Shown: piece by piece, positions 43,505 through 52,425 of the stretch | How positions within the stretch are numbered: the stretch's first letter is position 1 | Layout of the letters: every line of letters starts with the position of its first letter | Source: Dactylosporangium sucinum | GTDB lineage: Bacteria; Actinomycetota; Actinomycetes; Mycobacteriales; Micromonosporaceae | Direction: 5' to 3' | NCBI RefSeq assembly: GCF_014647515.1 | Contig: NZ_BMPI01000003.1 | Coordinates: 107,322 to 171,321, forward strand | DNA length: 64,000 nucleotides | The notes under the pieces: model-generated | Database searches by the model: none | Told to the model about the DNA's origin: nothing | The model's input: only the letters and a program-made list of their open reading frames with translations | Translations under genes and position numbers: made by a program

Positions 43505-44146
43505 ATGCATCTCTTCCGTCTCGACGCCAGCATCCGCACCACCGGCTCGGTGAGCCGCGCGCTCGCCGACACCGCCGAGCAGGCCTGGCTCGCCGCCCAC
43601 CCGGACGCCACCGTCACCCGGCGCGACATCGGCCTGCACCCGCTGCCGTCGGACGCCTGGCCCGCCCTCGCCCGCCGGCAGTTCGACCCGGCGGCCCCCG
43701 AGAGCCCGGCCGCCACGGCGCTCGTGCAGGAGCTGGGCGACGAGCTGCTGGGCGCGGACGCCTACGTGTTCGCGATCCCGCTGTACAACTGGGGCGTCCC
43801 GGCCCACGTGAAGTCCTGGTTCGACCTGCTCGGGCTGCACACGGGGCTGCGGACCGGGGAGGAGTCGCACATCGCCGGGCGCCCCGCCGTGCTCGCGATG
43901 AGCCGGGGCGGCGGCTACGGGCCGGGCGCGCCGAAGGAGGGCTGGGACCACAACAGCCCATACCTCAAGCGCATCCTCGCCGACGTCTACGGCCTCGACC
44001 TGCACGTCGCCGAGGCGGAGCTGACGCTCGCCGACGTGAACCCGGCGATGGCGCCGCTGCGCGGGCTGGCCGCCGAGTCGCTGCGCGCCGGCCACGAGCA
44101 CGCCGCCGCCCACGGGCAGCGGCTCGCGGAGCTCATCCGGGCGTAG
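43505..44146 (+). CDS. FMN-dependent NADH-azoreductase-like flavoprotein
   Basis: The 213-residue protein has the flavodoxin-like fold of AzoR/NAD(P)H quinone reductases: an N-terminal phosphate-binding region (LDASIRTTGSVSRAL), the central AIPLYNWGVPAHVKSWFD, and SRGGGYGPG. It reduces azo or quinone compounds using NAD(P)H and FMN. GGGGGAA precedes the ATG. The adjacent MarR regulator is its likely repressor. Confidence 0.85.
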   Translation: MHLFRLDASIRTTGSVSRALADTAEQAWLAAHPDATVTRRDIGLHPLPSDAWPALARRQFDPAAPESPAATALVQELGDELLGADAYVFAIPLYNWGVPAHVKSWFDLLGLHTGLRTGEESHIAGRPAVLAMSRGGGYGPGAPKEGWDHNSPYLKRILADVYGLDLHVAEAELTLADVNPAMAPLRGLAAESLRAGHEHAAAHGQRLAELIRA

Positions 44147-44152
44147 GGACGC

Positions 44153-44548
44153 CTACAGCGGCGGCAGGTTGTTGGTGAGGTCCAGCGCCGTCGCGATGAG
44201 CGACTGCAGGCGCGCGGTGAGCGCGAGCAGCAGCTGGTGGGCGGCCGGGCCGGCGTGCGCGGCCGCCTCCCGCAGCGTCTCCAGGTCGCCCTGCACCTGG
44301 GAGAGCTGGCCGGCAAGGTCGCCGGCGCCGCGCTGCAGCGCCCCGGCCATGTCGGACAGGCTGACGCCGTTGGCTTCCAGCACCTTGATGGCCGCGATAC
44401 GGTCGACGCACGAGGGGTCGTAGAGCCGGAAGTTGCCGGCGGTGCGTTGGGCCGACTCGATCAGGCCGAGGCCGGTATAGAAGTCGACAGTACGGGTGGA
44501 TACGCCGGACAGATTCGCCAGCTCACCGATCCGAAGCAGTCTGGACAC
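44153..44548 (-). CDS. MerR-family transcriptional regulator
   Basis: The 131-residue protein has the MerR winged helix (LRIGELANLSGVSTRTVDFY, NFRLYDPSCVDRI) and a coiled-coil dimer helix, with a short variable C-terminus lacking obvious metal-ligand cysteines. The divergent Spo0M-like gene starts 38 bp away, so both probably share one stretched MerR-type promoter. Confidence 0.85.
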   Translation of the reverse strand: MSRLLRIGELANLSGVSTRTVDFYTGLGLIESAQRTAGNFRLYDPSCVDRIAAIKVLEANGVSLSDMAGALQRGAGDLAGQLSQVQGDLETLREAAAHAGPAAHQLLLALTARLQSLIATALDLTNNLPPL

Positions 44549-44586
44549 GAGCTAACCCTACAGTGCCACGTGTTAGTGTGCCCGCC

Positions 44587-45363
44587 ATGGTTTTCAAGAG
44601 CCTGCGGCGGGCCCTCGGCGTCGGTGGACCGACCGTCGACACGCAGCTCAGGAGCCCCGACGTGCGACCCGGCGAGCCGCTCGCCGGCCAGGTCCTGTTC
44701 GCCGGGGGCGACCACGAGGTCGAGGTCGAGCGCATCGTGGTCGAGCTGGTGACCCGGGTCGAGGTGGAGACCTCCGACGGCGAGCACGACTCGACCGTCG
44801 CCTTCCAGCGGCAGCAGCTCACCGGCGGGTTCCGGCTCGCGCCCGGGATGCAGCACGCGGTGCCGTTCCAGCTGCCGGTGCCCTGGGAGACCCCGATCAC
44901 GCATCTGTATGGTCAGCGCCTCCCCGGCATGGCGATGGGCCTGCGCACGGAGCTGGAGGTGGCGCGGGCGGTCGACAAGGGCGACCTCGACCCGATCAAC
45001 GTGCACCCGCTGCCCGCGCAGGCGGGGGTGCTCGCCGGCTTCGTCGAGCTCGGCTTCCGCTTCAAGTCGGCCGACCTCGAGCGCGGCTTCATCTACGGGG
45101 TGCGCCAGACCCTGCCGTTCTACCAGGAGATCGAGTTCTGGGCGGCCCCGCAGTACCAGGGGGCCGTGACCGAGGTCGAGGTCACGTTCGTGACCGACCC
45201 GCACGGCATGGAGATCATCATAGAGCTGGACAAACGCCGCGGGGGCCACGACGCGATCGGACGGTTCAAGATCGGTCACGCACAGGCGCAGGCGGTCGAC
45301 TGGACCCGCGAGGTCGACGGATGGATGCGACAAACGGCGCAAAGCCGCCGCGGATGGGCCTGA
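44587..45363 (+). CDS. Spo0M-like sporulation protein (arrestin fold)
   Basis: The 258-residue protein matches the SpoOM family (VFKSLRRALGVGGPTVDT, RPGEPLAGQVLFAGG, GFIYGVRQTLPFYQEIEFW). The family is linked to control of sporulation in Bacillus and is common in actinomycetes; its fold resembles arrestin. It sits between a divergent MerR gene and a rightward BFN-FHA gene. Confidence 0.87.
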   Translation: MVFKSLRRALGVGGPTVDTQLRSPDVRPGEPLAGQVLFAGGDHEVEVERIVVELVTRVEVETSDGEHDSTVAFQRQQLTGGFRLAPGMQHAVPFQLPVPWETPITHLYGQRLPGMAMGLRTELEVARAVDKGDLDPINVHPLPAQAGVLAGFVELGFRFKSADLERGFIYGVRQTLPFYQEIEFWAAPQYQGAVTEVEVTFVTDPHGMEIIIELDKRRGGHDAIGRFKIGHAQAQAVDWTREVDGWMRQTAQSRRGWA

Positions 45364-45438
45364 CCGGCCGGGTCCGTCGATGGATCGGCGCGGTACCGTT
45401 AGCGCACAGCACTTGACGTCGGACACGGGAGGCGGGGC

Positions 45439-46140
45439 ATGCGAGAGCTTGTCGTGGTGGGTGTGCGGGCCCAGACCTGGCAGAGCCGCCCGATGGTCCT
45501 GCTCAAGGAGGAAGTCTCCGGCCGGCACATCCAGCTGCCCGTCGACGGCGGCCCCCGCAACCTGGACGAGCCGATCAGCGCGGAGCTGCTCCAGCGCGTG
45601 CTGATGGCGCTGCGGGTGCCGCTGCGGGCCATCGAGGTGACCGCGCCGCAGGGCCCGTTCCAGCTGGTGCTCGCCGACGGCATCCGGGTGCCGGCCGCGC
45701 CGCTGGAGGCGATCGCGCTGGCCCGGCACCTGCGCGTGCCGATCGTGACCTCCGAGGAGCTGCTGTCCAGCGCGGCCGTCGCCGCGCCCGAGGGGCCGAC
45801 CCAGGCGCTCGACCTGACCGCCCACATGGAGAAGCTCCCGTCGGGCCGGGCCACCCTGCTGATCCGCAAGGGCGCCGAGGCGGGCGCCGAGTTCGCCCTC
45901 GACGGCGAGGTCGTGCTCTGTGGCCGCGACTCGGCCAACCAGATCGTCCTCGACGACAACACGGTGAGCCGCAAGCACGTGGAGTTCCACCGCAACGCGG
46001 GCGGCGTCGGCTATTCGACGCTCGACATGGGCAGCCTCAACGGCACCTACGTCAACGGCGAGCGGGTCAAGAGCGCGACCCTCAACGACGGCGACGAGGT
46101 CCAGGTCGGCAAGTTCACGCTGCTCTACCAGCTGCGCTAG
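45439..46140 (+). CDS. Fusion of a bifunctional-nuclease-like (DUF151) domain and an FHA domain
   Basis: The 233-residue protein has an N-terminal half resembling the DUF151/BFN family (MRELVVVGVRAQTW, VLLKEEVSGRHIQLPVDGG, then AELLQRVLMAL and EAIALARHLRVPI). Its C-terminal half is a complete FHA domain (VLCGRDSANQIVLDDNTVSR, KHVEF, GSLNGTYVNGERV). FHA domains bind phosphothreonine peptides. The DUF151 part is shorter than usual, so nuclease activity is doubtful and a scaffold role is possible. GGGAGG precedes the ATG. Confidence 0.78.
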   Translation: MRELVVVGVRAQTWQSRPMVLLKEEVSGRHIQLPVDGGPRNLDEPISAELLQRVLMALRVPLRAIEVTAPQGPFQLVLADGIRVPAAPLEAIALARHLRVPIVTSEELLSSAAVAAPEGPTQALDLTAHMEKLPSGRATLLIRKGAEAGAEFALDGEVVLCGRDSANQIVLDDNTVSRKHVEFHRNAGGVGYSTLDMGSLNGTYVNGERVKSATLNDGDEVQVGKFTLLYQLR

Positions 46141-46144
46141 CGCC

Positions 46145-47674
46145 TCACCACGGCGACGGGCTGTAGTCCTTCAGGAAGCAGCCGTAGAGGTCCTCGCCGA
46201 GCTCGCCGCGCACGATCGGGTCGTAGACCCGCGCCGCGCCGTCGGCAAGGTCGAGCGGGGCGTGGAAGCCCTCCTCGTGCAGCCGCATCTTGGTCGGGTG
46301 CGGGCGCTCGTCGGTGATCCAGCCCGTGTCGACGGCCGTCATGAGGATGCCGTCGGCCAGCAGCATCTCCTCGGCGGCGGTGCGGGTGAGCATGTTGAGC
46401 GCCGCCTTGGCCATGTTCGTGTGCGGGTGGCCGGGCCCCTTGTAGCGGCGGCTGAACTGGCCCTCCATCGCGCTGACGTTCACGACGTACTTCCGGCGCG
46501 CGCTCGCCGCGGCCATCGCCGGACGCAGGCGGCTGACCAGGATGAACGGCGCCGTCACGTTGCACAGCTGGACTTCCAGCAGCTCCAGCGGGTCGACCTC
46601 GTGCACCATCTGCACCCAGCTGTTCGAGGACGCGAGGTCGGGCACCAGCCCGCCGGCGTCGATCGCGGTCAGCGCGGCGATCCGCTCGGGCGTCGCGTTG
46701 CGGCTGGTCAGCGCCAGCGCGGTGAGCGCGTCCGGCGGGATCAGCGTCGGCGCCGCCCCCACCAGCTCGGCCGGGGCGTCGTGGGCGTGCGGCGCCTTGT
46801 GGAAGGTCACCATCTCGGGCACCGGGCCGTCGATGGCGAGCGGCGCGGATTCGGCCGCGACCAGGTGCGAATACGACCCGGGCGCCCGCTTCACCGTCTG
46901 GGCCGCGTTGTTGATGAGGATGTCGAGCGGCCCCTGCGCCGCCACGTCGTCGGCCAGCGCGGACACCTGCGCGGGATCGCGCAGGTCGATGCCGACGATC
47001 CGCAGCCGGTGCAGCCAGTCGGCGCTGTCGGGCATGGCCGAGAACCGCCGCACGGCGTCGTTGGGGAACCGCGTGGTGATGGTCGTGTGCGCGCCGTCGC
47101 GCAGCAGCCGCAGCGCGATGTACATGCCGATCTTCGCCCGCCCGCCGGTGAGCAGCGCCCGCCGCCCGGTCAGGTCGGTGCGCGCGTCCCGCCGCTCGCG
47201 GTTGAGCTTCGCGCAGTCCGGGCAGAGCTGGTGGTAGAACGCGTCGACGTCGACGTACCGGTGCTTGCACGTGTAGCACGCCCGGGGCCGCTTGAGCCGC
47301 CCCGCCGTCGCCCCGACGGTGGGCGACACGAGCGCGATGCCCTGCGTCTCGTCGTCGATCCGCCCGGGCGCCCCGGTGGCGGTGGCCTCGGTGACGATCC
47401 GGTCGGCCTCGGTGACGGCGGCCCGCTTGTCGCTGCGCCGCTGCCGCTTGACCTGCTTGTACAGGTGCGAGGTGGCCCGCCGCACCCGCAGCACGTCGGG
47501 GTGGTCGGGCGGCAGCTCCTGCAGCTCCTCGAACACGGCGAGGCAGACTGCCATCCGCTCCGGGTCGATCCCGGCCACGTCGCTCCCGGCGGCGGGGTCG
47601 CCGAAGGGCCGGTCGAGGTCGATGCCGGGCAGGTCGTGCTGATCGGCGAGGGCGGCCGAGTCGTGCGGGGTCAC
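46145..47674 (-). CDS. SDR-family protein with N-terminal helical region and zinc ribbon
   Basis: The 509-residue protein has a helical N-terminal region (about 25-110), then a C-x2-C-x14-C-x2-C zinc ribbon (CYTC to CPDC, near residues 133-154). An SDR domain follows: ALLTGGRAKIGMYIALRLL in place of the usual TGxxxGxG, LDILINNAAQ, and VNVSAMEGQFSRRYKGPGH followed by TNMAKAALNML. The Ser and Lys of the SDR site are recognisable, with Tyr in RRYKG. Its target is unknown. The start is a GTG at 47674 preceded by a long structured leader. Confidence 0.8.
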   Translation of the reverse strand: MTPHDSAALADQHDLPGIDLDRPFGDPAAGSDVAGIDPERMAVCLAVFEELQELPPDHPDVLRVRRATSHLYKQVKRQRRSDKRAAVTEADRIVTEATATGAPGRIDDETQGIALVSPTVGATAGRLKRPRACYTCKHRYVDVDAFYHQLCPDCAKLNRERRDARTDLTGRRALLTGGRAKIGMYIALRLLRDGAHTTITTRFPNDAVRRFSAMPDSADWLHRLRIVGIDLRDPAQVSALADDVAAQGPLDILINNAAQTVKRAPGSYSHLVAAESAPLAIDGPVPEMVTFHKAPHAHDAPAELVGAAPTLIPPDALTALALTSRNATPERIAALTAIDAGGLVPDLASSNSWVQMVHEVDPLELLEVQLCNVTAPFILVSRLRPAMAAASARRKYVVNVSAMEGQFSRRYKGPGHPHTNMAKAALNMLTRTAAEEMLLADGILMTAVDTGWITDERPHPTKMRLHEEGFHAPLDLADGAARVYDPIVRGELGEDLYGCFLKDYSPSPW

Positions 47675-47705
47675 CCCGGAACTGTACGCGAAAAACGGAA
47701 CGGGC

Positions 47706-47746
47706 CCGCGTGGCACCATTGCCACCCGGACCCGCCTGCCACGCGG
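47706..47746 (-). promoter_or_regulatory. Leader with mutually exclusive hairpins before the zinc-ribbon SDR gene
   Basis: CCGCGTGGCA (47706-47715) can pair with TGCCACGCGG (47737-47746) over 10 bp. Part of the same arm, TGGCA at 47711-47715, can instead pair with TGCCA at 47720-47724 in a compact hairpin. Both lie 30-70 nt upstream of the start codon in the transcript. The arrangement resembles an attenuator or riboswitch switch; no known class is recognised. Confidence 0.4.
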
Positions 47747-47880
47747 CTCCCACCGTCCCCCGTTGTATCCCGGCGGGGGCCACGCCGTCTCTGACGTGAC
47801 CAGTAAACCGGATATGTCGGGAATTTCGGGCGAATTCGGTTGACGCCACGCGGAATTCCCGCCGGCGTGGGTGCGCCGCG

Positions 47881-48435
47881 TCAGGCGGGCGGGCTCCAGG
47901 ACGGGTCGCGGCCGGTCAGGGCCAGCAGGCGGTCCAGCAGGGGAGCGGAGTCCGGCACGGAGACCTCCGGGCCGTACACGCCCATCGCCCGGCCCTGGTC
48001 CGCCATCTGGGCGGCCTCGGAGTACACGATGCGCAACAGCTCGTCGTCCCACTCGACGGAGCGACCCAGCGCCCGCGCCAGGTCCCAGCCGTGCACCACG
48101 AACTCGCCGAGGACCATGCCGCCCACCACGGCCGCGGGGAGCGGGTCCGGGCCGGCCATGTGCGTCTCGCCTTCCCAGGCGGCCGGGGACGACCACGCCT
48201 CGGCCAGGCCGTCGAGCCGGCCCGCCAGCGTCAGGCCGGGTACGGCGCCGGGCGGGACCGTCTCCTTGCGGGCCGCGCCCTCCAGCGCCGGGCCCCAGTG
48301 CAGCAGGTGCTCCGTGAGCGCCCGCACGTCCCAGCCCGCGCACGGCGTCGTCGCCGCCAGGTCGGCCTCGGTCAGGTCGGCGGCGAGCTTGCGGATCATC
48401 ACGACGGCGGAGCCGGGGAGCAGGTGCATGTCCAT
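47881..48435 (-). CDS. TIGR03086-type metal-binding (mycothiol maleylpyruvate isomerase-like) protein
   Basis: The 184-residue protein has the DinB/MDMPI four-helix fold. The pattern is LTEADLAATTPCAGWDVRAL, TEHLLHW, and a later GEFVVHGWDLARALG whose His residues with the first His form the metal site. Enzymes of this class use mycothiol, the actinomycete thiol; the substrate is unknown. It is divergent from an AraC-type regulator with 63 bp between starts. Confidence 0.83.
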   Translation of the reverse strand: MDMHLLPGSAVVMIRKLAADLTEADLAATTPCAGWDVRALTEHLLHWGPALEGAARKETVPPGAVPGLTLAGRLDGLAEAWSSPAAWEGETHMAGPDPLPAAVVGGMVLGEFVVHGWDLARALGRSVEWDDELLRIVYSEAAQMADQGRAMGVYGPEVSVPDSAPLLDRLLALTGRDPSWSPPA

Positions 48436-48498
48436 TGCGCGACCGTAGGACACGACGGCGCCACGGTCTTGGACAAACGCGACGGTAGCCTGGGCCGC

Positions 48499-49287
48499 GT
48501 GCGGGACAGCAGGGAGCTCGGCGGTGCGTGGGCCGCGTTCCAGCGCTTCGGGTTCGCCGCGCCCGCGCCCGACCTGGCCCCGGTCGTCGACCGCTACTGG
48601 TGGGCGCGGTGGGACCTGCGCGGCCAGGCGCCGTACCGGCAGCTCATCGTCCCCCAGCCCAGCGTCCAGCTGACGTTCGCCGACGACGGGACCGCGCTCG
48701 TGCGCGGCGTCCCGCGGGGGCGGGTGGTCTTCGAGCTGGCCGGCGTCGGGGCGCGCTTCGGCGTCGTGTTCCGGCCCGGCATCTTCCGCCGGTTCCTCGA
48801 CCGGCCGGTCGCCGAGCTCACCGACCGCGCGCTGCCGGCGTCCGAGGTGTTCGATCCGCCCCGGTTCGTGCCGGCACCCGACACCGACGGCGTGGGTGTC
48901 GACCAGGCCGCGGTCGAGGCCTTCCTGCGCGGCGCGCTGCCGGCGGCCGACCCGGTCGGTGACCAGGTCGCGGGCTGGGCCGACGACATCCGCGCGTCGA
49001 GCGGGCTGCGCCGGGTCGACCTGGTCGCCGAGCACTGCGGCGTGCATCCTCGGCGGCTCCAGCGGCTGTTCGCCGAGCACGTGGGGGTCGGCCCCAAGTG
49101 GCTCATCCGGCGGTACCGCCTGCACGAGGTGACCGAACGCCTGAACCGGCGGGGACCGGACGTCGACTGGGCCGGGCTGGCGGCCGACCTGGGGTACGTC
49201 GACCAGGCCCACCTGACCCGGGACTTCACGGCGATGTTCGGTGAGCCGCCGACCTCCTACGCGGCCCGCTACGGGACGCAGGGGTAG
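48499..49287 (+). CDS. AraC-family regulator with DUF6597-type N-terminal domain
   Basis: The 262-residue protein has an N-terminal sensor domain (VVDRYWWARWDLRGQAP, LIVPQPSVQLTF, GVVFRPGIFRRFL). The C-terminal AraC helix-turn-helix pair is VDLVAEHCGVHPRRLQRLF and AADLGYVDQAHLTRDFTAMF. The start is a GTG. It probably regulates the divergent metal-binding protein gene. Confidence 0.85.
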   Translation: MRDSRELGGAWAAFQRFGFAAPAPDLAPVVDRYWWARWDLRGQAPYRQLIVPQPSVQLTFADDGTALVRGVPRGRVVFELAGVGARFGVVFRPGIFRRFLDRPVAELTDRALPASEVFDPPRFVPAPDTDGVGVDQAAVEAFLRGALPAADPVGDQVAGWADDIRASSGLRRVDLVAEHCGVHPRRLQRLFAEHVGVGPKWLIRRYRLHEVTERLNRRGPDVDWAGLAADLGYVDQAHLTRDFTAMFGEPPTSYAARYGTQG

Positions 49288-49298
49288 GGTGGCGGGCG

Positions 49299-50009
49299 AT
49301 GCGTACACGCCTGCTCGGGGTCGCCCTGATCGTCGTCCTCGGGGCGGCCGGCTGCGGCGATGATCCCGCCGAGACCCCGGACTCCGCAGCCACGACCGTC
49401 GAGTCGCCGGGGCGCCAGGCGCAGTCGCTCGGCGAGGCGGGCAGCGCCCCACCGGCGGCGGCCAGTCCCGGCGCCGCCACGCCGGGGAACGTCAAGCACG
49501 CGTTCCCGCTGCAGGGCAAGGGGTCCTACTCGAGGGAGCACCACGACTACCCGGCCAGCGACATCATCGCGAACTGCGGCCTGGTCGCCGTGTCGCCCGT
49601 CGACGGCACCGTGCTGGAGGTGGCCCGGGTCGACACCTGGAACAAGAAGACGAACGACGGCGCGACCCGCGGCGGCCTGTCCGTGTCGATCATCGGCAAC
49701 GACGGCGCGCGGTATTACATGTCGCACTTCTCCAGCATCGACGAGGGCATCGAGGCCGGCACCCCGGTCACGGCCGGCCAGCCGGTCGCCAAGGTCGGCC
49801 GCACCGGCGACGCCAGCGCCTGCCACATCCACTTCGGCCTGTCGCCGGCCTGCCAGAAGACGGGCGACTGGTGGACCCGCCGGGGCGTCATCTGGCCGTG
49901 GCCGTATCTCGACGCCTGGAAGGCCGGCAAGGAGAAGTCCCCGGTCGGCGAGCTCGAGTCGTGGCAGAAGAAGAACGGCTGCCCGACCAAGCCGACCGTC
50001 TTCCCCTAG
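49299..50009 (+). CDS. M23-family (LytM-like) lipoprotein peptidase
   Basis: The 236-residue protein has a lipoprotein signal (LGAAGC, Cys near residue 19), a disordered Ala/Pro/Ser stretch and an M23 domain. The zinc ligands appear as REHHDYPASD and CHIHFG, with YYMSHFSSI between. It should cut peptidoglycan cross-bridges or stems at the cell surface. It begins 11 bp after the araC stop codon. Confidence 0.88.
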   Translation: MRTRLLGVALIVVLGAAGCGDDPAETPDSAATTVESPGRQAQSLGEAGSAPPAAASPGAATPGNVKHAFPLQGKGSYSREHHDYPASDIIANCGLVAVSPVDGTVLEVARVDTWNKKTNDGATRGGLSVSIIGNDGARYYMSHFSSIDEGIEAGTPVTAGQPVAKVGRTGDASACHIHFGLSPACQKTGDWWTRRGVIWPWPYLDAWKAGKEKSPVGELESWQKKNGCPTKPTVFP

Positions 50010-50360
50010 CTACTCGAACTCCAGGCAGAACGGGTGGCCGGCCGGGTCGCAGTACACCCGGAAGCCCGACTCCTTCGTCGACAGCAGCTGCGCGCCCATC
50101 CGCAGCACCTTGGCCTCGGTGGCGTCGATGTCGTCGACCCGGATGTCGAGGTGGAGCTGCTGCGGGAAGTTCGGATCCGGCCACTGCGGCGGCCGGTAGT
50201 TCGGGGCGTGCTGGAAGCTCAGTTTCGTGGCGCCGTCGCCGACGTCGATCCAGTCGCCGTCGATCCGCGTGATGGGCAGGTCCAGCAGCTCCGAGTAGAA
50301 CCGGGCCAGCGTGTGCGGGTCAGGCGTGTCGAAGACGACGGTGTTCAAACGCGCGGTCAT
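50010..50360 (-). CDS. VOC-family (glyoxalase-like) protein
   Basis: The 116-residue protein has the paired beta-alpha-beta-beta-beta modules of the VOC superfamily (VVFDTPDPHTLARFYSELLD, LHLDIRVDDIDATEAKVLRM, FRVYCDPAGHPFCLEFE). His and Glu ligands are in place (QLHLD, FCLEF). Activity is not predictable. It ends directly against the stop of the convergent M23 gene. Confidence 0.85.
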   Translation of the reverse strand: MTARLNTVVFDTPDPHTLARFYSELLDLPITRIDGDWIDVGDGATKLSFQHAPNYRPPQWPDPNFPQQLHLDIRVDDIDATEAKVLRMGAQLLSTKESGFRVYCDPAGHPFCLEFE

Positions 50361-50376
50361 GCTCCCAATCTTGCCC

Positions 50377-52407
50377 TTATCCGTGCGAACCCGCTTGGAT
50401 CGCGGTGATGGCGACCGTGTTCACGATGTCCTTCACGGTCGCGCCCCGCGACAGGTCGTTCACCGGCTTGTTCAGGCCCTGCATCACCGGGCCGACGGCC
50501 ACCGCGCCGGCCGACCGCTGGACCGCCTTGTAGGTGTTGTTGCCGGTGTTGAGGTCGGGGAAGACGAAGACGGTCGCCTGGCCCGCCACCGGGCTGTCCG
50601 GCAGCTTTGTGGCGGCCACGGCGGGGTCGATCGCCGCGTCGTACTGGATGGGTCCCTCGACCGGCAGGTCGGGCCGGCGCGAGCGGACCAGCTCGGTCGC
50701 CGTGGCCACCTTGTTGACGTCGGCGCCCGCCCCGGAGGTGCCGGTGGAGTACGACAGCATCGCCACCCGCGGGGTCACCCCGAAACGGGCCGCGGTCGCC
50801 GCCGACGACAGCGCGATGTCGGCGAGCTGCTCGGCCGTCGGGTCGGGGTTCACCGCGCAGTCGCCGTAGACGAGCACCCGGTCGGGCAGCAGCATGAAGA
50901 ACACGCTCGACGCGACCGACACGTCCGGCACCGTCTTGATGATCTCGAACGCCGGCCGGATCGTCGCCGCCGTCGTGTGGGTGGCGCCGGAGACCATGCC
51001 GTCGGCGTGGCCGAGCTGCACCATGAGCGTGCCGAAGTACGACACGTCGGCCACGACGTCCCAGGCCAGGTCGAACGAGACGCCCTTGTGCGCACGGAAC
51101 CGCGCGTACGCCACGGCGAACTCGTCGCGCAGCGGCGAGGTCAGCGGGTCGACGACCGCCGCCCCGGACACGTCGACGCCGAGGTCGCGGGCCTTCGCGG
51201 CGACGGCGTCGGGCGCGCCGAGCAGGGTGAGGTCGACGACGCCGCGGCGCAGCAGGATGTCGGCCGCGCGCAGGATCCGGTCCTCGGTGCCCTCCGGCAG
51301 CACCAGCCGCCGCCGGTCGGCGCGGGCCCGCTCGATGAGGTCGTACTCGAACATCAGCGGCGTCACGCGCGACGACCGGGTCAGCTCCAGCGCCGAGGCG
51401 AGCGCGGCGACGTCCACATTGGACTCGAACGCGCCGAGCGCCGCCTCCACCTTGCGCGGGTTGGCCATGCCGAGCCGGTGCTCGACGCGCGTCGACGCGG
51501 CGATCGTCTCGTAGCTCGCGCCGGGCACCGACAGCACCGCGAGGCCGGGGTTGAGGCGCTCGAAGAGGCGCAGCGCGGTCGGGTCGGGCGCGATGCCGAT
51601 CGTCAGCACGATCCCGGCCAGGGGCATCAGGCCCGACGCGTGCGCGGCCCCGGCCGCGACCAGCAGGTCGGCGCGGTCGCCGGGGGTGATGAGCAGCGCG
51701 TTCTCGGTGAGGTGGGACAGCAGGGCCGGCACCTGCGCGGCACCGACGACGTAGTCGTGGACGTCGCGGCCGAGCGCCGCCTCGGTGGCGGTGATCACCG
51801 TGGCGCCGAGCTGGTCGGCGACCTCGGCCACGGTCGGCGCGCCGATCGTCGCCACGTGCGGGATCGTGTAGCAGGGGACCGGCAGCTCGGGCGGCGGCAC
51901 CGGGCCGGCCGTCTTGTTCACGATGACGGCGGCGACGGTGACGTCGAGGTCGACGAGCGCGTGGTACGCCTGGCGGGCCGCATTGTCCACATCGGACGGT
52001 GTCGGGGCGGTGACGACCGGGACCACCACCGCGCCGAACTCGTTGGCCAGCCGGGCGTTGAACGACAGGTCGTCGTCCGCGTCGGTGCCGATCACCACCA
52101 CGGCGTCGAACTCGGGCGCGACCGCCCGGAACCGCTCGACGACCAGCCCGACGAGCTCCTCGCCGTGCCCCGCGGCCAGCTCCGCGGCGGCCTCGGCGGC
52201 GGTCACCCCGTACAGCGCCGCCGGCTCCTTCATTATCCCGTAGCGCTCCTGGAGCAGCGTGAGCAACGGGTCGGGAAACGCCGGGACAACGGGGCGGAAC
52301 ACGCCGAGCCGCGGCACCGCGCGGGACAGCAGTTCGGCCAGGCCGAGGGCCACCGCCGACTTGCCGCTGGCGGGGTCCTGCTCGACGAGGTACACGATTC
52401 GGGCCAC
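50377..52407 (-). CDS. pta: Phosphate acetyltransferase
   Basis: The 676-residue enzyme is the long form of Pta. It has an N-terminal P-loop/BioD-like domain (VYLVEQDPASGKSAVALGLA), a DRTGG-type middle domain (AALGRDVHDYVVGAAQV) and a C-terminal catalytic domain from about residue 350 (RRLVLPEGTEDRILRAADIL, MVSGATHTTAATIRPA, VFVFPDLNTGNNTYKA). It interconverts acetyl-CoA and acetyl phosphate. The GTG start lies only 18 bp from the divergent ackA start. Confidence 0.95.
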   Translation of the reverse strand: MARIVYLVEQDPASGKSAVALGLAELLSRAVPRLGVFRPVVPAFPDPLLTLLQERYGIMKEPAALYGVTAAEAAAELAAGHGEELVGLVVERFRAVAPEFDAVVVIGTDADDDLSFNARLANEFGAVVVPVVTAPTPSDVDNAARQAYHALVDLDVTVAAVIVNKTAGPVPPPELPVPCYTIPHVATIGAPTVAEVADQLGATVITATEAALGRDVHDYVVGAAQVPALLSHLTENALLITPGDRADLLVAAGAAHASGLMPLAGIVLTIGIAPDPTALRLFERLNPGLAVLSVPGASYETIAASTRVEHRLGMANPRKVEAALGAFESNVDVAALASALELTRSSRVTPLMFEYDLIERARADRRRLVLPEGTEDRILRAADILLRRGVVDLTLLGAPDAVAAKARDLGVDVSGAAVVDPLTSPLRDEFAVAYARFRAHKGVSFDLAWDVVADVSYFGTLMVQLGHADGMVSGATHTTAATIRPAFEIIKTVPDVSVASSVFFMLLPDRVLVYGDCAVNPDPTAEQLADIALSSAATAARFGVTPRVAMLSYSTGTSGAGADVNKVATATELVRSRRPDLPVEGPIQYDAAIDPAVAATKLPDSPVAGQATVFVFPDLNTGNNTYKAVQRSAGAVAVGPVMQGLNKPVNDLSRGATVKDIVNTVAITAIQAGSHG

Positions 52408-52425
52408 GGCAGTAGTCTGCACGGC

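Noticed and set aside
47675..47880. Known riboswitch (for example cyclic di-AMP or cobalamin type)
   Set aside because: The conserved cores of these classes are not visible; only alternative hairpins can be supported.
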